A stretch of 64,000 nucleotides of DNA from Nocardia blacklockiae (GCF_015477355.1 NZ_JADLRJ010000001.1:434001-498000), one strand, 5' to 3'; shown: positions 17,171 through 26,018, numbered from the stretch's first letter. Notes: generated by a model from the sequence alone, not told the origin. Numbers and translations: made by a program.

Positions 17171-18432
17171 TGGCCGGGGACCGGCGCCGGGGCCAGCTCG
17201 TGCCACCGCGTCGTGCGGGCGACCACCCGGCCCGCCTTGAGCACATAGCAGCGATCGGGGCGGTCCAGCAGCACGTCGGCGACCCGGCGCGTGGACAGCA
17301 CCACCAGATCGGCGGCCGCGCCGACGCGGATTCCGTAGCTGTCGGCGACGCCGGTCACCCGCGCCGCCTGCGTGGTGGCCATGTCGAGCACCCGCCCCAG
17401 GTCGCCGGGGCCGGTGAGGTGGCAGGTCTGCACCAGGAACAGCCCGATGTCGAGCAGGTCGGCGTTGCCGTACGGAGTGAAGGCGTTGCGAATGTTGTTG
17501 GAGGAGTAGGCGGTAACGACACCGGCTGCCCACAGCTCGCGCACGGGGGCGATGCCGCGCCGGACGTTGACGCGATCGTGCCGCCCGCCGAGGTGCATAT
17601 CCGTCGCGGGCAGCGGCACGACCGCCACCCCGGCGTCGGCGAGCCGGGACAGGGTGCGGGCGCGCCGGTCCGGCGGCAGGCCCGCCAGCGAGGTCATGTG
17701 CCCGAGGGTCACCCGGCCGCCCATGCCGGCCCGCGCCGTGGCCTCGGCGATGTAGTCGGCCATGGTGAAGCGCGGGTCGGCGCCGTCGTCGGCGAAATCG
17801 GCGTGCATGTCCACCGGCACCCCGAATTCCGCGGCCAGCTCGAAGACGAGGTCGACGTGGCGGCGGCAGTCGGCGACCGTCGCCTCGTTGTAGGCGCACC
17901 CGCCGATCACGTCCGCGCCCGCGGACAGGCTCGCGCGCAACAACTCCAGCGTGCCCGGCGCGCGCAGGATCCCCTCCTGTGGAAACGCCACGATCTGCAG
18001 GTCGAGGCGGCCGCGGTACTCCTCGCGCAGCTCCCGCAGCGCCTCGACGCCGCGCAGCCCCACGATCGGGTCGACGTCGGGGTGGGCACGCACCAGCGTG
18101 GTGCCGTGGCCGATCGCCGCGTCCAGCACGCGGCGGCCCCGCTCGCGGATCGACTCCACGGTGAAGCCGCGCTTGAGTTCGGCGGTGACCGCGATCGCCC
18201 CGGCCAGGGTGCCGTCGGGATTCGGCCGCTCCGCGTCCAGCAGCGCCTTGTCCACATGCAGGTGCGACTCGATCAGCCCGGGGATGACAACCCTTCCCGC
18301 GCAGTCGATCTCGTTGTCGGCGCGCGCGGCGGACCGCGGCTCGACAGCGGTGACGAGGCCGGCGGCCACGACGATGTCGACGGTTTCGGCCGCGTCGGCG
18401 ATGCGGGCGTTGCGCAGGATGAGATCGGCCAT
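17146..18432 (-). CDS. Cytosine-deaminase-like amidohydrolase (module A)
   Basis: 428 residues, metal-dependent amidohydrolase superfamily, cytosine deaminase/N-isopropylammelide group. Metal ligands are visible in IESHLHVDKALL (HxH), DMHADFADDG and GHMTSLAGL; the late catalytic Asp would lie near YSSNNIRNAFTPYGNADLL. It hydrolyses a C-N bond in a ring or removes an exocyclic amino group. It is clearly paralogous to the protein at 18603: both share LRGV(E/D)A and VAFPQ(E/G)G. It diverges from that gene and is convergent with the module A ATPase. The substrate is unknown. Confidence 0.88.
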   Translation of the reverse strand: MADLILRNARIADAAETVDIVVAAGLVTAVEPRSAARADNEIDCAGRVVIPGLIESHLHVDKALLDAERPNPDGTLAGAIAVTAELKRGFTVESIRERGRRVLDAAIGHGTTLVRAHPDVDPIVGLRGVEALRELREEYRGRLDLQIVAFPQEGILRAPGTLELLRASLSAGADVIGGCAYNEATVADCRRHVDLVFELAAEFGVPVDMHADFADDGADPRFTMADYIAEATARAGMGGRVTLGHMTSLAGLPPDRRARTLSRLADAGVAVVPLPATDMHLGGRHDRVNVRRGIAPVRELWAAGVVTAYSSNNIRNAFTPYGNADLLDIGLFLVQTCHLTGPGDLGRVLDMATTQAARVTGVADSYGIRVGAAADLVVLSTRRVADVLLDRPDRCYVLKAGRVVARTTRWHELAPAPVPGHHAARSLP

Positions 18433-18461
18433 GGGTGCCTCCCGGGAGTCGGACGTCCCCA

Positions 18462-18473
18462 GTTGTATACGAC
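18462..18473. promoter_or_regulatory. GTATAC-centred near-palindrome between the two amidohydrolase genes
   Basis: GTTGTATACGAC is palindromic except at one pair and lies 30 bases upstream of the minus-strand amidohydrolase. A related perfect palindrome (TCGTATACGA) lies at 19805. GTATAC-centred sites are typical of GntR-type regulators, so a regulator distinct from the TGGTC-N-GACCA one may act here. Confidence 0.45.
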
Positions 18474-18602
18474 CCGTGTGTTTCGTTCCGGGACGGCCGA
18501 TGCTTCCCCGAGGTTACGAAGCACTCCGCGGCGCACCAACTCTCGCCGCCGCGCCACACCGCGAACGGGCCCCCTACCCGTTGCTCGAGAAGGGTGAGAA
18601 TT

Positions 18603-19877
18603 GTGACCGACCTGCTACTGACCGGTGGCCGGCCCTGGCGTCCGGGCCGAGCCGCCGACCCCGCCGACATCCTGATCCGCGACGGCCGCATCGACACGAT
18701 CGGTCCCGGGTTGTCGGCACCGGGCGTCGCGACCATCGAGCTGGCGGGCGCGCTGGTGTTCCCCGGCCTGGTCGACACGCACTGTCACCTGGACAAGACC
18801 CTGTGGGGCGGTCCGTGGACGCCCAACACCGGCGGCCGGACACTGGCGGGGCGCATCGCCAACGGCGAGCGCCGCCGGGCGGAACTGGGCCTGCCCAGCG
18901 CCGAGTACGCCGCGGCGCTGCTCGGCGAGATGGTGTGCGCGGGAACGGCATACGTGCGCAGTCATGTGGACATAGACCCCGAGGTCGGGCTGCGCGGCGT
19001 CGACGCGGTCCGGGCCGCGGCCGCCCGCCACGCCGGGCGCGTGGACGTCGAACTCGTCGCCTTCCCGCAGGGCGGTCTGATCACCAGGCCGGGGACCGCC
19101 GAGCTGCTGGCCGCGGCGCTGGCAGACGGCGTCGAGGTGGTCGGAGGGCTGGACCCGGCGGGCCACGACCGCGACCCGGTCGCGCACCTCGACGTGGTGT
19201 TCGGGCTGGCCGAGCGCTACGGCGCAAAGATCGACATCCACCTGCACGACGGCGGTTCGCTGGGCGCCTGGCAGTTCGATCTGATCATCGAGCGCACCCG
19301 GGCCACCGGGCTGGCGGGCCGCGTCGCGATCAGCCACGCCTACGCGCTGGGCGCGCTGCCCGCCGACGAGCAGCGCCGCGTCGCCGACGACCTGGCCGAA
19401 GCCGGTGTGGCACTGGTGATCTGCGCGGTCGGGGAGGCCCCGGTGGCGCCGGTGCGGGTGCTGGACGCGGCGAATGCCGCACTGGCCCTGGGCAACGACG
19501 GCATCCGCGATCTGTGGACGCCCTACGGCGACGGCGACATGCTGCGCCGGATCGCCACCGTCGCCTACCGCGACCGCCTCGTCGCCGACGCCGAGATCGA
19601 ACTCGCGCTCGCCGCCGGAACCTACGGCGGCGCACGGGTTCTCGGGCTCGATCGCTACGGTCTCGTGCCCGGCGCGCCCGCCGACCTGTGCGCCGTCGAC
19701 GCGCCCACTCCCGCGGCGGCCGTGGTCGCGGTGCCGCCGCGGCGGCTGGTGGTCAAGGGCGGACGGGTGGTAGCTCGTGCCGGAACACTCGACGACGCCG
19801 GTGATCGTATACGAAACAGCGGCGTAATCGCACGGACCGAGGACAGCAACGACCAGCGGATAGGACTGACGTCATGA
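18603..19877 (+). CDS. Cytosine-deaminase-like amidohydrolase (module B)
   Basis: 424 residues, same superfamily as the module A enzyme. It has DTHCHLDKTLWGG (HxH metal site), SHVDIDPEVGLRGVDAV, VAFPQGGLITRPGTAEL, DIHLHDGG, ISHAYALGAL, and the late block ALGNDGIRDLWTPYGDGDML. GTG 18603 is chosen over GTG 18594 because AGAAGGGTGAG is correctly spaced only for the former. It overlaps the following ATPase by four bases (ATGA). The divergent twin arrangement suggests successive or parallel ring-hydrolysis steps on related imported compounds. Confidence 0.88.
   Translation: MTDLLLTGGRPWRPGRAADPADILIRDGRIDTIGPGLSAPGVATIELAGALVFPGLVDTHCHLDKTLWGGPWTPNTGGRTLAGRIANGERRRAELGLPSAEYAAALLGEMVCAGTAYVRSHVDIDPEVGLRGVDAVRAAAARHAGRVDVELVAFPQGGLITRPGTAELLAAALADGVEVVGGLDPAGHDRDPVAHLDVVFGLAERYGAKIDIHLHDGGSLGAWQFDLIIERTRATGLAGRVAISHAYALGALPADEQRRVADDLAEAGVALVICAVGEAPVAPVRVLDAANAALALGNDGIRDLWTPYGDGDMLRRIATVAYRDRLVADAEIELALAAGTYGGARVLGLDRYGLVPGAPADLCAVDAPTPAAAVVAVPPRRLVVKGGRVVARAGTLDDAGDRIRNSGVIARTEDSNDQRIGLTS
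19805..19814. promoter_or_regulatory. Perfect GTATAC-centred palindrome near the end of the module B amidohydrolase gene
   Basis: TCGTATACGA lies inside the last codons of the amidohydrolase and 60 bases before the ATPase start. With the related site at 18462 it may be a second operator acting on the importer part of module B. Chance occurrence cannot be excluded. Confidence 0.3.
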
Positions 19878-20680
19878 GCACCACCACCGCCGCGAGCGCC
19901 CCCGCGACCGCGGCACCGGCCGGCGATCCGCCGGACGCGCCCGCCCTCACCTTCGACCACGTGGGCCTGACCTTCGGCAACGGCACCGAGGCGCTGCACG
20001 ACGTCGACATCGCCGTCCGGCCGGGCGAATTCGTCTCCCTGGTCGGCCCCTCGGGATGCGGCAAGTCGACCCTGCTGCGGCTGGCGGCCGGATTCGAACG
20101 GCCGACCTCCGGCGCGGTCGGCGTCGCCACCCGGCGGCTCGGCTACGTCTTCCAGGAGGCCACGCTGCTGGCGTGGCGCAGCGTGCTGGCGAATGTGGAA
20201 CTGCCCGCCGAGCTGGCCGGTGTCGAGCGCCGCGCGCGCCGCGCGGCCGCCCTGGACGCCCTGGACCGGGTGGGTCTGGCCGGATTCGAGAAACACAAAC
20301 CGGCGCAGCTGTCCGGCGGCATGCGGATGCGCGCCTCGATCGCCCGGGCGCTGACGCTGCGGCCGGAGCTGTTCCTGTTCGACGAGCCGTTCGGCGCCCT
20401 CGACGAGATCACCCGGCAGCGCCTGAACGAGGAGCTGAGCAGATTGTTCCGGCGCGACGGCTTCGCCGGGGTGTTCGTCACCCATTCGGTCGCCGAGGCG
20501 GTGTTCCTGTCCACCCGCGTGGTGGTGCTCACCGGGCGGCCCGGCCGGGTCGCCGCGGAAATCCCGGTGCCCCTGGCGTTTCCGCGCGATCCGGCGGTCC
20601 GCTTCACCGCCGAGTTCGGGGAGCTCGCCGGCGCGGTGTCGGCGGCGCTGCACGGGGCCGAGCGGGAGAGTGCGGCATGA
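19874..20680 (+). CDS. ABC importer ATPase, NitT/TauT type (module B)
   Basis: 268 residues. About 25 Ala/Pro-rich residues precede the domain. Walker A is GPSGCGKST, the Q-loop GYVFQEATLLAW, the signature LSGGM, Walker B LFLFDEPF, and the switch His is in VTHSVAEA. It is equal in length to the module A ATPase but clearly diverged, so the two importers are separate systems rather than a recent copy. Its start overlaps the amidohydrolase stop and its stop overlaps the permease start, both by ATGA. Confidence 0.95.
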   Translation: MSTTTAASAPATAAPAGDPPDAPALTFDHVGLTFGNGTEALHDVDIAVRPGEFVSLVGPSGCGKSTLLRLAAGFERPTSGAVGVATRRLGYVFQEATLLAWRSVLANVELPAELAGVERRARRAAALDALDRVGLAGFEKHKPAQLSGGMRMRASIARALTLRPELFLFDEPFGALDEITRQRLNEELSRLFRRDGFAGVFVTHSVAEAVFLSTRVVVLTGRPGRVAAEIPVPLAFPRDPAVRFTAEFGELAGAVSAALHGAERESAA

Positions 20681-21549
20681 CGGCGGCGGGTGACGCGGTC
20701 ACCACCGCGAAAGTAGCAGCGCGCCAGCGGGTTCCGCGTCTGCGCGGAAGTTCGCCCCGCCGCGGCCGTCCCGGTGCGATGCGACTCGTCGCGCCGGTCG
20801 TCGTCCTCGTGCTGGTCCTGGCCGCGTGGTACGTCGCGGGACACTACCTGCTGCCCGAGCAGTCGCGGTTCCTGCTGCCGCCGCCCGAGCGGGTGCTGTC
20901 CGCGGGCCTGCTGGACCCGGTGGCGCGCACCGAGATCCTGACGGCGCTGTGGTCGACGGTGCAGATCGCGCTGGCCGGTCTCGCCGTCGCGATCGTGCTG
21001 GGCGTCGGGTTCGCGGTGGTGATGAGCCAGGCGCGCTGGGCGGAGTACTCGCTGTACCCGTACGCGGTGATCCTGCAGACGGTGCCGATCCTGGCGGTGG
21101 TGCCGCTGTTCGGGTTCTGGTTCGGCTACGAATTCGGCAGCCGCGTCATCGTGTGCGTGATGGTCTCGCTGTTCCCGGTCGTGACCAATACGCTGTTCGG
21201 GCTGAAATCGGTGGCCGCCGCCGAACACGACCTGTTCACCCTGCACGGCGCGAACCGGCGCCAGCGGCTGGTGAAACTGCAACTGCCCGCGGCCCTTCCG
21301 GCGATGATCTCCGGATTCAAGATCTCCGGCGGCATGGCCGTGATCGGGTCGATCGTCGCGGACTTCTTCTTCCGCCAGGGCGAACCGGGCATCGGCCGGA
21401 TGATCGACGTCTACCGGCAGCGGCTGGCGACCGAGCAGCTGCTGACCGCGCTGCTGCTGTCCTCGCTGATCGGACTGCTGCTGTTCTGGTTCTTCGACTT
21501 CCTGGCCGGCCGCGTCGACCGGGCGCACGGCCGCCGCCGCGGCGCATAG
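20677..21549 (+). CDS. ABC importer permease, NitT/TauT type (module B)
   Basis: 290 residues. A basic N-terminal tail (residues 1-35) is followed by about six membrane segments. The ATPase-contact loop reads SVAAAEHDLFTLHGANRRQRLVKLQLPAALPAMISGFKIS, with Glu-His in place of the more usual Glu-Ala pair. It is translationally coupled to the ATPase. Confidence 0.93.
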   Translation: MTAAGDAVTTAKVAARQRVPRLRGSSPRRGRPGAMRLVAPVVVLVLVLAAWYVAGHYLLPEQSRFLLPPPERVLSAGLLDPVARTEILTALWSTVQIALAGLAVAIVLGVGFAVVMSQARWAEYSLYPYAVILQTVPILAVVPLFGFWFGYEFGSRVIVCVMVSLFPVVTNTLFGLKSVAAAEHDLFTLHGANRRQRLVKLQLPAALPAMISGFKISGGMAVIGSIVADFFFRQGEPGIGRMIDVYRQRLATEQLLTALLLSSLIGLLLFWFFDFLAGRVDRAHGRRRGA

Positions 21550-21593
21550 CGAAACACCCTCTCTCCCCATCACTTCGAACATCAGGAACGCTC

Positions 21594-22724
21594 GTGAACA
21601 AACGCATCCTCGCCGCGCTCGCGCTCGGCGGCACGGCCGTGCTGGCCGCGTGCACCAGTGCCACCACCACCCCCGCGCCGACCGGACAGGGCCCGCTCGC
21701 GGGTATCTGCCCCGCCACCGTCGTCATCCAAACGGATTGGTACGCGACGCCGGAACGCGCCGCGGCCTTCCAGCTGGTCGGTCCCGACGGCACCGTCGAC
21801 GTGAAGAAGGGCGCGTACACGGGTCCGCTGGGCGACACCGGCGTCAACGTCGAGGTCCGCCTGGGCGGGCCGTTCCTCGGCGGGCAGCCGGTCCCGGCGC
21901 AGATGTATCAGGACCCGAGCATCACCCTGGGCTTCGTGCCCACCGACGACGCCATCCGGTCGCAGGAGAAGTTCCCCGTGCGGGGCGTCTTCGCGTCGCT
22001 GGACGTCAATCCGCAGATCGTCATGTGGGATCCGGCGACGTACCAGGTCAATTCGTGGCGCGACGTGGCCGCCACCGGCGCGCCGGTGGTGTACAGCGAG
22101 GGGAAGGTCTTCATGGACTACCTGATCGCGCACGGGTACGTGCGCCCGGAACAGGCCGACGCCTCGTTCGACGGCACGCCCAGCCGGTTCGTCGCCGAGC
22201 ACGGCCGGGTGATGCAGCAGGGGTACGTCTCCAACGAGCCCTACCGGTGGGAGCACGACGTCAAGGGCTGGCAGAAACCGACGAAGTACCTGCTGGTGCA
22301 CGAGGCCGGGTACGAGATCTATCCGCACGCCTGGTCGGTGCGCCGCGGTGAACTCGACAAGTTGCGGCCGTGCCTGGCGAAGCTGGTGCCGCTGCTGCAA
22401 CAGGCCCAGATCGACTACGCCACCGACCCCGGACCGGTGAACGACGCGCTGCTGCGGATCGCGCAGACGATCCCGGACGGCCCGCCGATGACCGCCGCCG
22501 GCAATGCCGACTCGGTGCGGCGGCAACTGGCCGAGCACATCGTCGGCAACGGACCCGACGCGACACTCGGGAACTTCGACACCGCCCGCGTCGACCGCGT
22601 CATCGCCGCCGTGACGCCGGTGCTGCGCGTCCGCGGCCAGCAGGTACCCGACGGGCTCACCGCAGGCGACCTGGTGACCAACGAATTCATCGACCCGGTG
22701 CGGGGATTGCCGCCGACGCCTTAG
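21594..22724 (+). CDS. ABC importer substrate-binding lipoprotein (module B)
   Basis: 376 residues, longer than the module A protein and of a different subgroup. The lipobox is AVLAAC (Cys near residue 19). After a Thr/Pro linker the mature part begins with VVIQTDWYATPERAAAF, a pattern seen in NMT1/THI5-like proteins that bind pyrimidines, amines or related compounds. Aromatic residues are abundant (EPYRWEHD, YEIYPHAW). The GTG at 21594 follows CAGGAAC. It closes the mirror-symmetric importer cluster. Confidence 0.85.
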   Translation: MNKRILAALALGGTAVLAACTSATTTPAPTGQGPLAGICPATVVIQTDWYATPERAAAFQLVGPDGTVDVKKGAYTGPLGDTGVNVEVRLGGPFLGGQPVPAQMYQDPSITLGFVPTDDAIRSQEKFPVRGVFASLDVNPQIVMWDPATYQVNSWRDVAATGAPVVYSEGKVFMDYLIAHGYVRPEQADASFDGTPSRFVAEHGRVMQQGYVSNEPYRWEHDVKGWQKPTKYLLVHEAGYEIYPHAWSVRRGELDKLRPCLAKLVPLLQQAQIDYATDPGPVNDALLRIAQTIPDGPPMTAAGNADSVRRQLAEHIVGNGPDATLGNFDTARVDRVIAAVTPVLRVRGQQVPDGLTAGDLVTNEFIDPVRGLPPTP

Positions 22725-22726
22725 CG

Positions 22727-23002
22727 CTACAGGCTGAAAGCCACCGAGCGCAGGATCAGGACGGCCAGGAAGACCACCGTGAACGCCAAGTCCAGGGCGA
22801 CGCCGCCGAGGCGGACCGGTTTCAGCACCCGCCGCACCGGGGCGATCACCGGTTCGGTGGCGGCGTGGGTGAAGCGGCGCACCTTCCACAGCCAGCTCGG
22901 GCGGTTGGCGAGCATTTCCGCCCAGTCCACGATCAGCCGGGCGATGAGCAGCAGCAGGAAGACCGTCAGCAGGTAGCCGAGCACGGCTCCGACGAGGCTC
23001 AC
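22727..23002 (-). CDS. YggT family membrane protein
   Basis: 91 residues with two membrane helices, usual length. The family core is seen in RLIVDWAEMLANRPSW and the ATEPVIAPVRRVLKPVRLGGVALDLAFTVVFLAVLIL block, with the conserved TEP and RR motifs. YggT proteins are linked to osmotic tolerance and often lie by cell-division genes (sepF, wag31), which are absent here. It begins at GTG 23002 and is convergent with the binding-protein gene, only two bases apart. Confidence 0.9.
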   Translation of the reverse strand: MSLVGAVLGYLLTVFLLLLIARLIVDWAEMLANRPSWLWKVRRFTHAATEPVIAPVRRVLKPVRLGGVALDLAFTVVFLAVLILRSVAFSL

Positions 23003-23200
23003 GACGCCACCTCGATGCGGGCCGGCCCGCGGCGCGGGCGCGAAGTCGAGTGTTGCCTCATGCGGGCTCCTGATCTGCGGTCGGGTGGTCTACCAGTATG
23101 AACGGCGCGGCCCGCGGAAAAGTGCCGCGCGCGCCGAACAGTTCGGCCGCCACGCCGCCGGGGTGATTGAAAAACGGTCGGTCGTTACGCAGGGTTGGGT

Positions 23201-23407
23201 ATGTCCGTCGCCTGCCCGTCCTGCTCGTGGCCCGCACCGATGCACGTCTCCTCGCACCGGACGGTTCGATATCTGCGCTGCGTGTGCGGCAGATGGCTGG
23301 TGGCGCACGGGGGCGGGGTGAGCCTGGTGGCGGGGCGCAGCAGCTGCACGACCTCGCCGGCGGCGCTGCCCGAGCACCTGGTGCTGATCCCGTTACCCGA
23401 GGACTGA
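23201..23407 (+). CDS. Small zinc-ribbon-like protein
   Basis: 68 residues with four paired cysteines: CPSC (residues 5-8) and CVCGRW about 20 residues later, a compact zinc-ribbon layout. The start is ATG 23201; a TTG at 23195 is possible. The pattern is unlikely to survive by chance, so the gene is probably real. It could bind nucleic acid or another protein. Its last 15 bases overlap the convergent esterase gene. I do not recognise a named family. Confidence 0.55.
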   Translation: MSVACPSCSWPAPMHVSSHRTVRYLRCVCGRWLVAHGGGVSLVAGRSSCTTSPAALPEHLVLIPLPED

Positions 23408-24844
23408 GGTCGCGCCGACCCGCGCCGACACCCACGGCAACGACGACGCGAACGCCGCCGCGGCGAACTGCCAGGTGTGCCCGCCGGTGGTGGTGTGGAC
23501 CGTGCAGTCGATGCCGTCGAGTCTTCCTGCGGCGCAGAGCTTCTCGGCCGCGCCGACCTCGCCGGTGTCCACCACGCCGTCGCGGCCGTGCAGGCCCGCC
23601 GCGTCGTCGTCGGTGGACGGGCGCCGGGTGGCGCCGTGCCGCCGGGGCGGGGTGAGATCGTCGAACAGGCCCGCGACACCGGAGTAGGGACCGTGTTTCG
23701 CCAGCACCGTGAGCGGGTCGAACCGATCCCACTGCGCGGCGTCGCCGCCGTAGAGTCGTTGCACCGTACGGTCTTTCGTCCCCGCGGTGGGTCCGAGGTC
23801 CCCGGCGATGTCGACGAAGGTGTGGAACAGCTCGGGGTGCATGACCGTGAGGTCGATCGCGCAGGTGCCGCCCATCGACCAGCCGACGACCGCCCAGTTC
23901 GCCGGGTCCCGCGCCGCGCCGAAGGTCGACTCCACATACGGCACGACATCGCCGGTGAGATGGTCGGCGGCCCGGCCCCGCGGGCCGTTCACGCATTCGG
24001 TGTCGTTGTTGAAACTGCCGCTGGCGTCGACGAACACCAGGATCGGCGCCCGCCCGCCGGTGCTCGCGGTGTACCGGTCGACATCGGGCATGATCTGGCC
24101 GCTGCGCAACCAGTCGCCGGGCGTGTTGAATTCGCCGCCGATCATCATCACCACCGGCAGGGCGGGCGGGCGATCCCCGGCGAACCACGCGGGCGGCAGA
24201 TACACGTATTCGGTGCGGTGCTCGAATCCGCTGGCGGAGTCGGGGATTCGCACCGGCACCACCACGCCGGTCGGCACGGTGGTGCCGCGCAGCGCGGCGA
24301 GCGCGTCCAGGTCGGTCTGGTGGGGGAGCGGCCCGGCGGTGAGGGCGCTCCACGCCGACTGCGCGGTGGGGTAGTAGCCCACCCACTGATTGAGCACCAC
24401 GCCCGTGCTCAGCAGCGTGAGCGGGACCGCCAGCACCGCCGCCGCGCGCCGCCACCAGCGCGCGTGCCGCCAGCCCGCCACCGCGACGGCGAGCGACCCG
24501 ACGGTCGCGCCGACACACACCCACAGCAGCGGCGGCGCGGGATCGGAGGCCAGGCCCTCGTTGTTCATATAGGCCCACGCCGCCACCGCACCGGCGACAC
24601 CCAGCGCCGCGCACCCCGGCAGCCACACCGCCCACCAGCGCCGCGGGCCGCGCACGACCGCGAGCAGCAGCAGGGCGAGCGCGATCAGCTCGACGGTGAG
24701 CGGCAGCCAGCCGTGCAGCAGCGCGACGCCGTGCTGGAAACCGTTGTGGGGGTGCGGATTCGACGAGGGCAGCGGCGGCGGTGGCGGCGGTGCCACGGTG
24801 CCGGTCGGCGCGGGCGGCGGCACATCCATCGGCGCGAGGAACAC
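23393..24844 (-). CDS. Membrane-anchored esterase of the antigen-85/esterase-D superfamily
   Basis: 483 residues. A Pro-rich N-terminus (residues 4-28) and about four membrane helices (roughly 45-165) precede an extracytoplasmic alpha/beta-hydrolase. Its nucleophile elbow is GWSMGGT, with VVMMIGGEFNTPGDW near the oxyanion region and a C-terminal His in TTTGGHTWQFA. Relatives include mycolyltransferases and other cell-envelope esterases, so a role in envelope lipid acyl transfer or hydrolysis is plausible but not shown. GTG 24844 is used; ATG (MDVPPP) a few codons in is an alternative start. Confidence 0.8.
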   Translation of the reverse strand: MFLAPMDVPPPAPTGTVAPPPPPPLPSSNPHPHNGFQHGVALLHGWLPLTVELIALALLLLAVVRGPRRWWAVWLPGCAALGVAGAVAAWAYMNNEGLASDPAPPLLWVCVGATVGSLAVAVAGWRHARWWRRAAAVLAVPLTLLSTGVVLNQWVGYYPTAQSAWSALTAGPLPHQTDLDALAALRGTTVPTGVVVPVRIPDSASGFEHRTEYVYLPPAWFAGDRPPALPVVMMIGGEFNTPGDWLRSGQIMPDVDRYTASTGGRAPILVFVDASGSFNNDTECVNGPRGRAADHLTGDVVPYVESTFGAARDPANWAVVGWSMGGTCAIDLTVMHPELFHTFVDIAGDLGPTAGTKDRTVQRLYGGDAAQWDRFDPLTVLAKHGPYSGVAGLFDDLTPPRRHGATRRPSTDDDAAGLHGRDGVVDTGEVGAAEKLCAAGRLDGIDCTVHTTTGGHTWQFAAAAFASSLPWVSARVGATSVLG

Positions 24845-24908
24845 CGGGACATTGTCGGTGCGCTACCTCGAGATGCGCTGTGAATCGCCTGCGAATCCGC
24901 GGCCGCGC

Positions 24909-25223
24909 TCAGTGGAACAGCTTCAACCCCACCACCCCGGCGACGATCAGCAGCAGGCACACGATGCGCGACACCGACACCGGCTCGCCCAGCCAGATCA
25001 TGCCGACCAGCGCGGTGCCGACTGCCCCGATGCCCACCCACACCGCGTATCCCGTGCCGACCGGGATCTCGTGCAGTGCCAGCCCCAGCCCGGCCATGCT
25101 CAGCGCCAATGTGATCGCGAAGACGACGGTCGGCACCGGCTTTCTGAAACCCTCAGACGCCTCGAGCGAGGTCGCCCAGGCGGTCTCCATGAATCCCGAC
25201 AGCACGAGCAGAATCCAGGCCAT
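24909..25223 (-). CDS. Small multidrug resistance exporter, SugE/Gdx-like
   Basis: 104 residues, four membrane helices, typical SMR length. The conserved Glu of helix 1 is in LLVLSGFMETAWATSLEAS (E13), and HEIPVGTGYAVWVGIGAVGTALVGMIWLGEP matches the SugE/Gdx branch (guanidinium and quaternary ammonium exporters) rather than EmrE. It acts as a dual-topology dimer in the membrane. I looked for a guanidine riboswitch in the ~100-base leader and saw none. Confidence 0.9.
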   Translation of the reverse strand: MAWILLVLSGFMETAWATSLEASEGFRKPVPTVVFAITLALSMAGLGLALHEIPVGTGYAVWVGIGAVGTALVGMIWLGEPVSVSRIVCLLLIVAGVVGLKLFH

Positions 25224-25324
25224 AGCCGATCACGGTAGGCGACGGCGGCGGCGCATCCGCGCAGGTGTGGGTCGCGTCGGCGGTGTCGGGGCATGGACCC
25301 GTCCCGGCGGGGCACACTCGGGCT

Positions 25325-25834
25325 ATGAGCGAACTGGTGCTGGTGCGCGGTGACATCACCGAGCAGGACGTGGACGCCGTTGTGAACGCGGCCAATTCGA
25401 CGCTGCTCGGCGGCGGCGGAGTCGACGGGGCGATCCACCGCCGCGGCGGACCGGCGATCCTGTCCGAATGCCGCGAACTGCGGGCCACCACGTACGCCGA
25501 CGGCCTGCCCGCGGGGCAGGCGGTCGCGACCACGGCCGGCGCGCTGCCCGCCCGCTGGGTGATCCACACGGTCGGCCCGCGCTGGTCGGCGAGCACCGAC
25601 CGCTCCGCGCTGCTGGCGTCCTGCTACCGCGAATCCCTGCGCGTGGCAGCGGAACTCGGCGCGCGGACGGTGGCGTTCCCGGCGATCTCCACCGGCGTCT
25701 ACGGCTGGCCGCTCGACGACGGCGCCCGCATCGCCGTGGACACCGTGCGCGCCACCGAGACCCCGGTGGCGCAGATCCGGTTCGTCGTATTCTCCGCCGA
25801 CGCCCACGCCGCCTTCGCCGCCCGCCTGCCCTGA
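25325..25834 (+). CDS. Macrodomain protein (ADP-ribose hydrolase/O-acetyl-ADP-ribose deacetylase type)
   Basis: 169 residues, MacroD/YmdB-like. GDITEQDVDAVVNAANSTLLGGGGVDGAIHRRGG contains the NAAN motif and the Gly-rich, Asp-containing loop for ADP-ribose. WVIHTVGPRW and AFPAISTGVYGWPLDDGA complete the pocket. It removes ADP-ribose from proteins or deacetylates O-acetyl-ADP-ribose in the cytosol. The ATG at 25325 is 100 bases from the divergent SMR gene. Confidence 0.93.
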   Translation: MSELVLVRGDITEQDVDAVVNAANSTLLGGGGVDGAIHRRGGPAILSECRELRATTYADGLPAGQAVATTAGALPARWVIHTVGPRWSASTDRSALLASCYRESLRVAAELGARTVAFPAISTGVYGWPLDDGARIAVDTVRATETPVAQIRFVVFSADAHAAFAARLP

Positions 25835-25996
25835 CGAAATCCCGGCGAAGTCTGTCGGCCGGCTGCCAGGGTGCGCCTGCGCGCCACTCTGTCGCTGTCA
25901 GCGTGGGCTTACCCGCGACCCTGCGGGTGTGAGACGTGCGGCGGGGTGCCCGCGATCCCGCCCGTGTCGATGACCCGGTCGCGGGGCCCGGTCCGT

Positions 25997-26018
25997 TAGA
26001 CTTCGAACAACTGTTCGC
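25997..26018 (+). promoter_or_regulatory. -10 element and LexA (SOS) box of the ruvCAB operon
   Basis: A TAGACT -10 hexamer (25997-26002) abuts a LexA box, TCGAAC-AACT-GTTCGC (26003-26018). The box matches the actinobacterial consensus TCGAAC-N4-GTTCGA at all but one half-site base. A repressor bound there would cover the transcription start, so the operon should be induced by DNA damage. Confidence 0.85.

Noticed and set aside
25224-25324. Guanidine riboswitch upstream of the SugE/Gdx-like exporter
   Set aside because: The ~100-base leader shows none of the conserved ykkC-type blocks.
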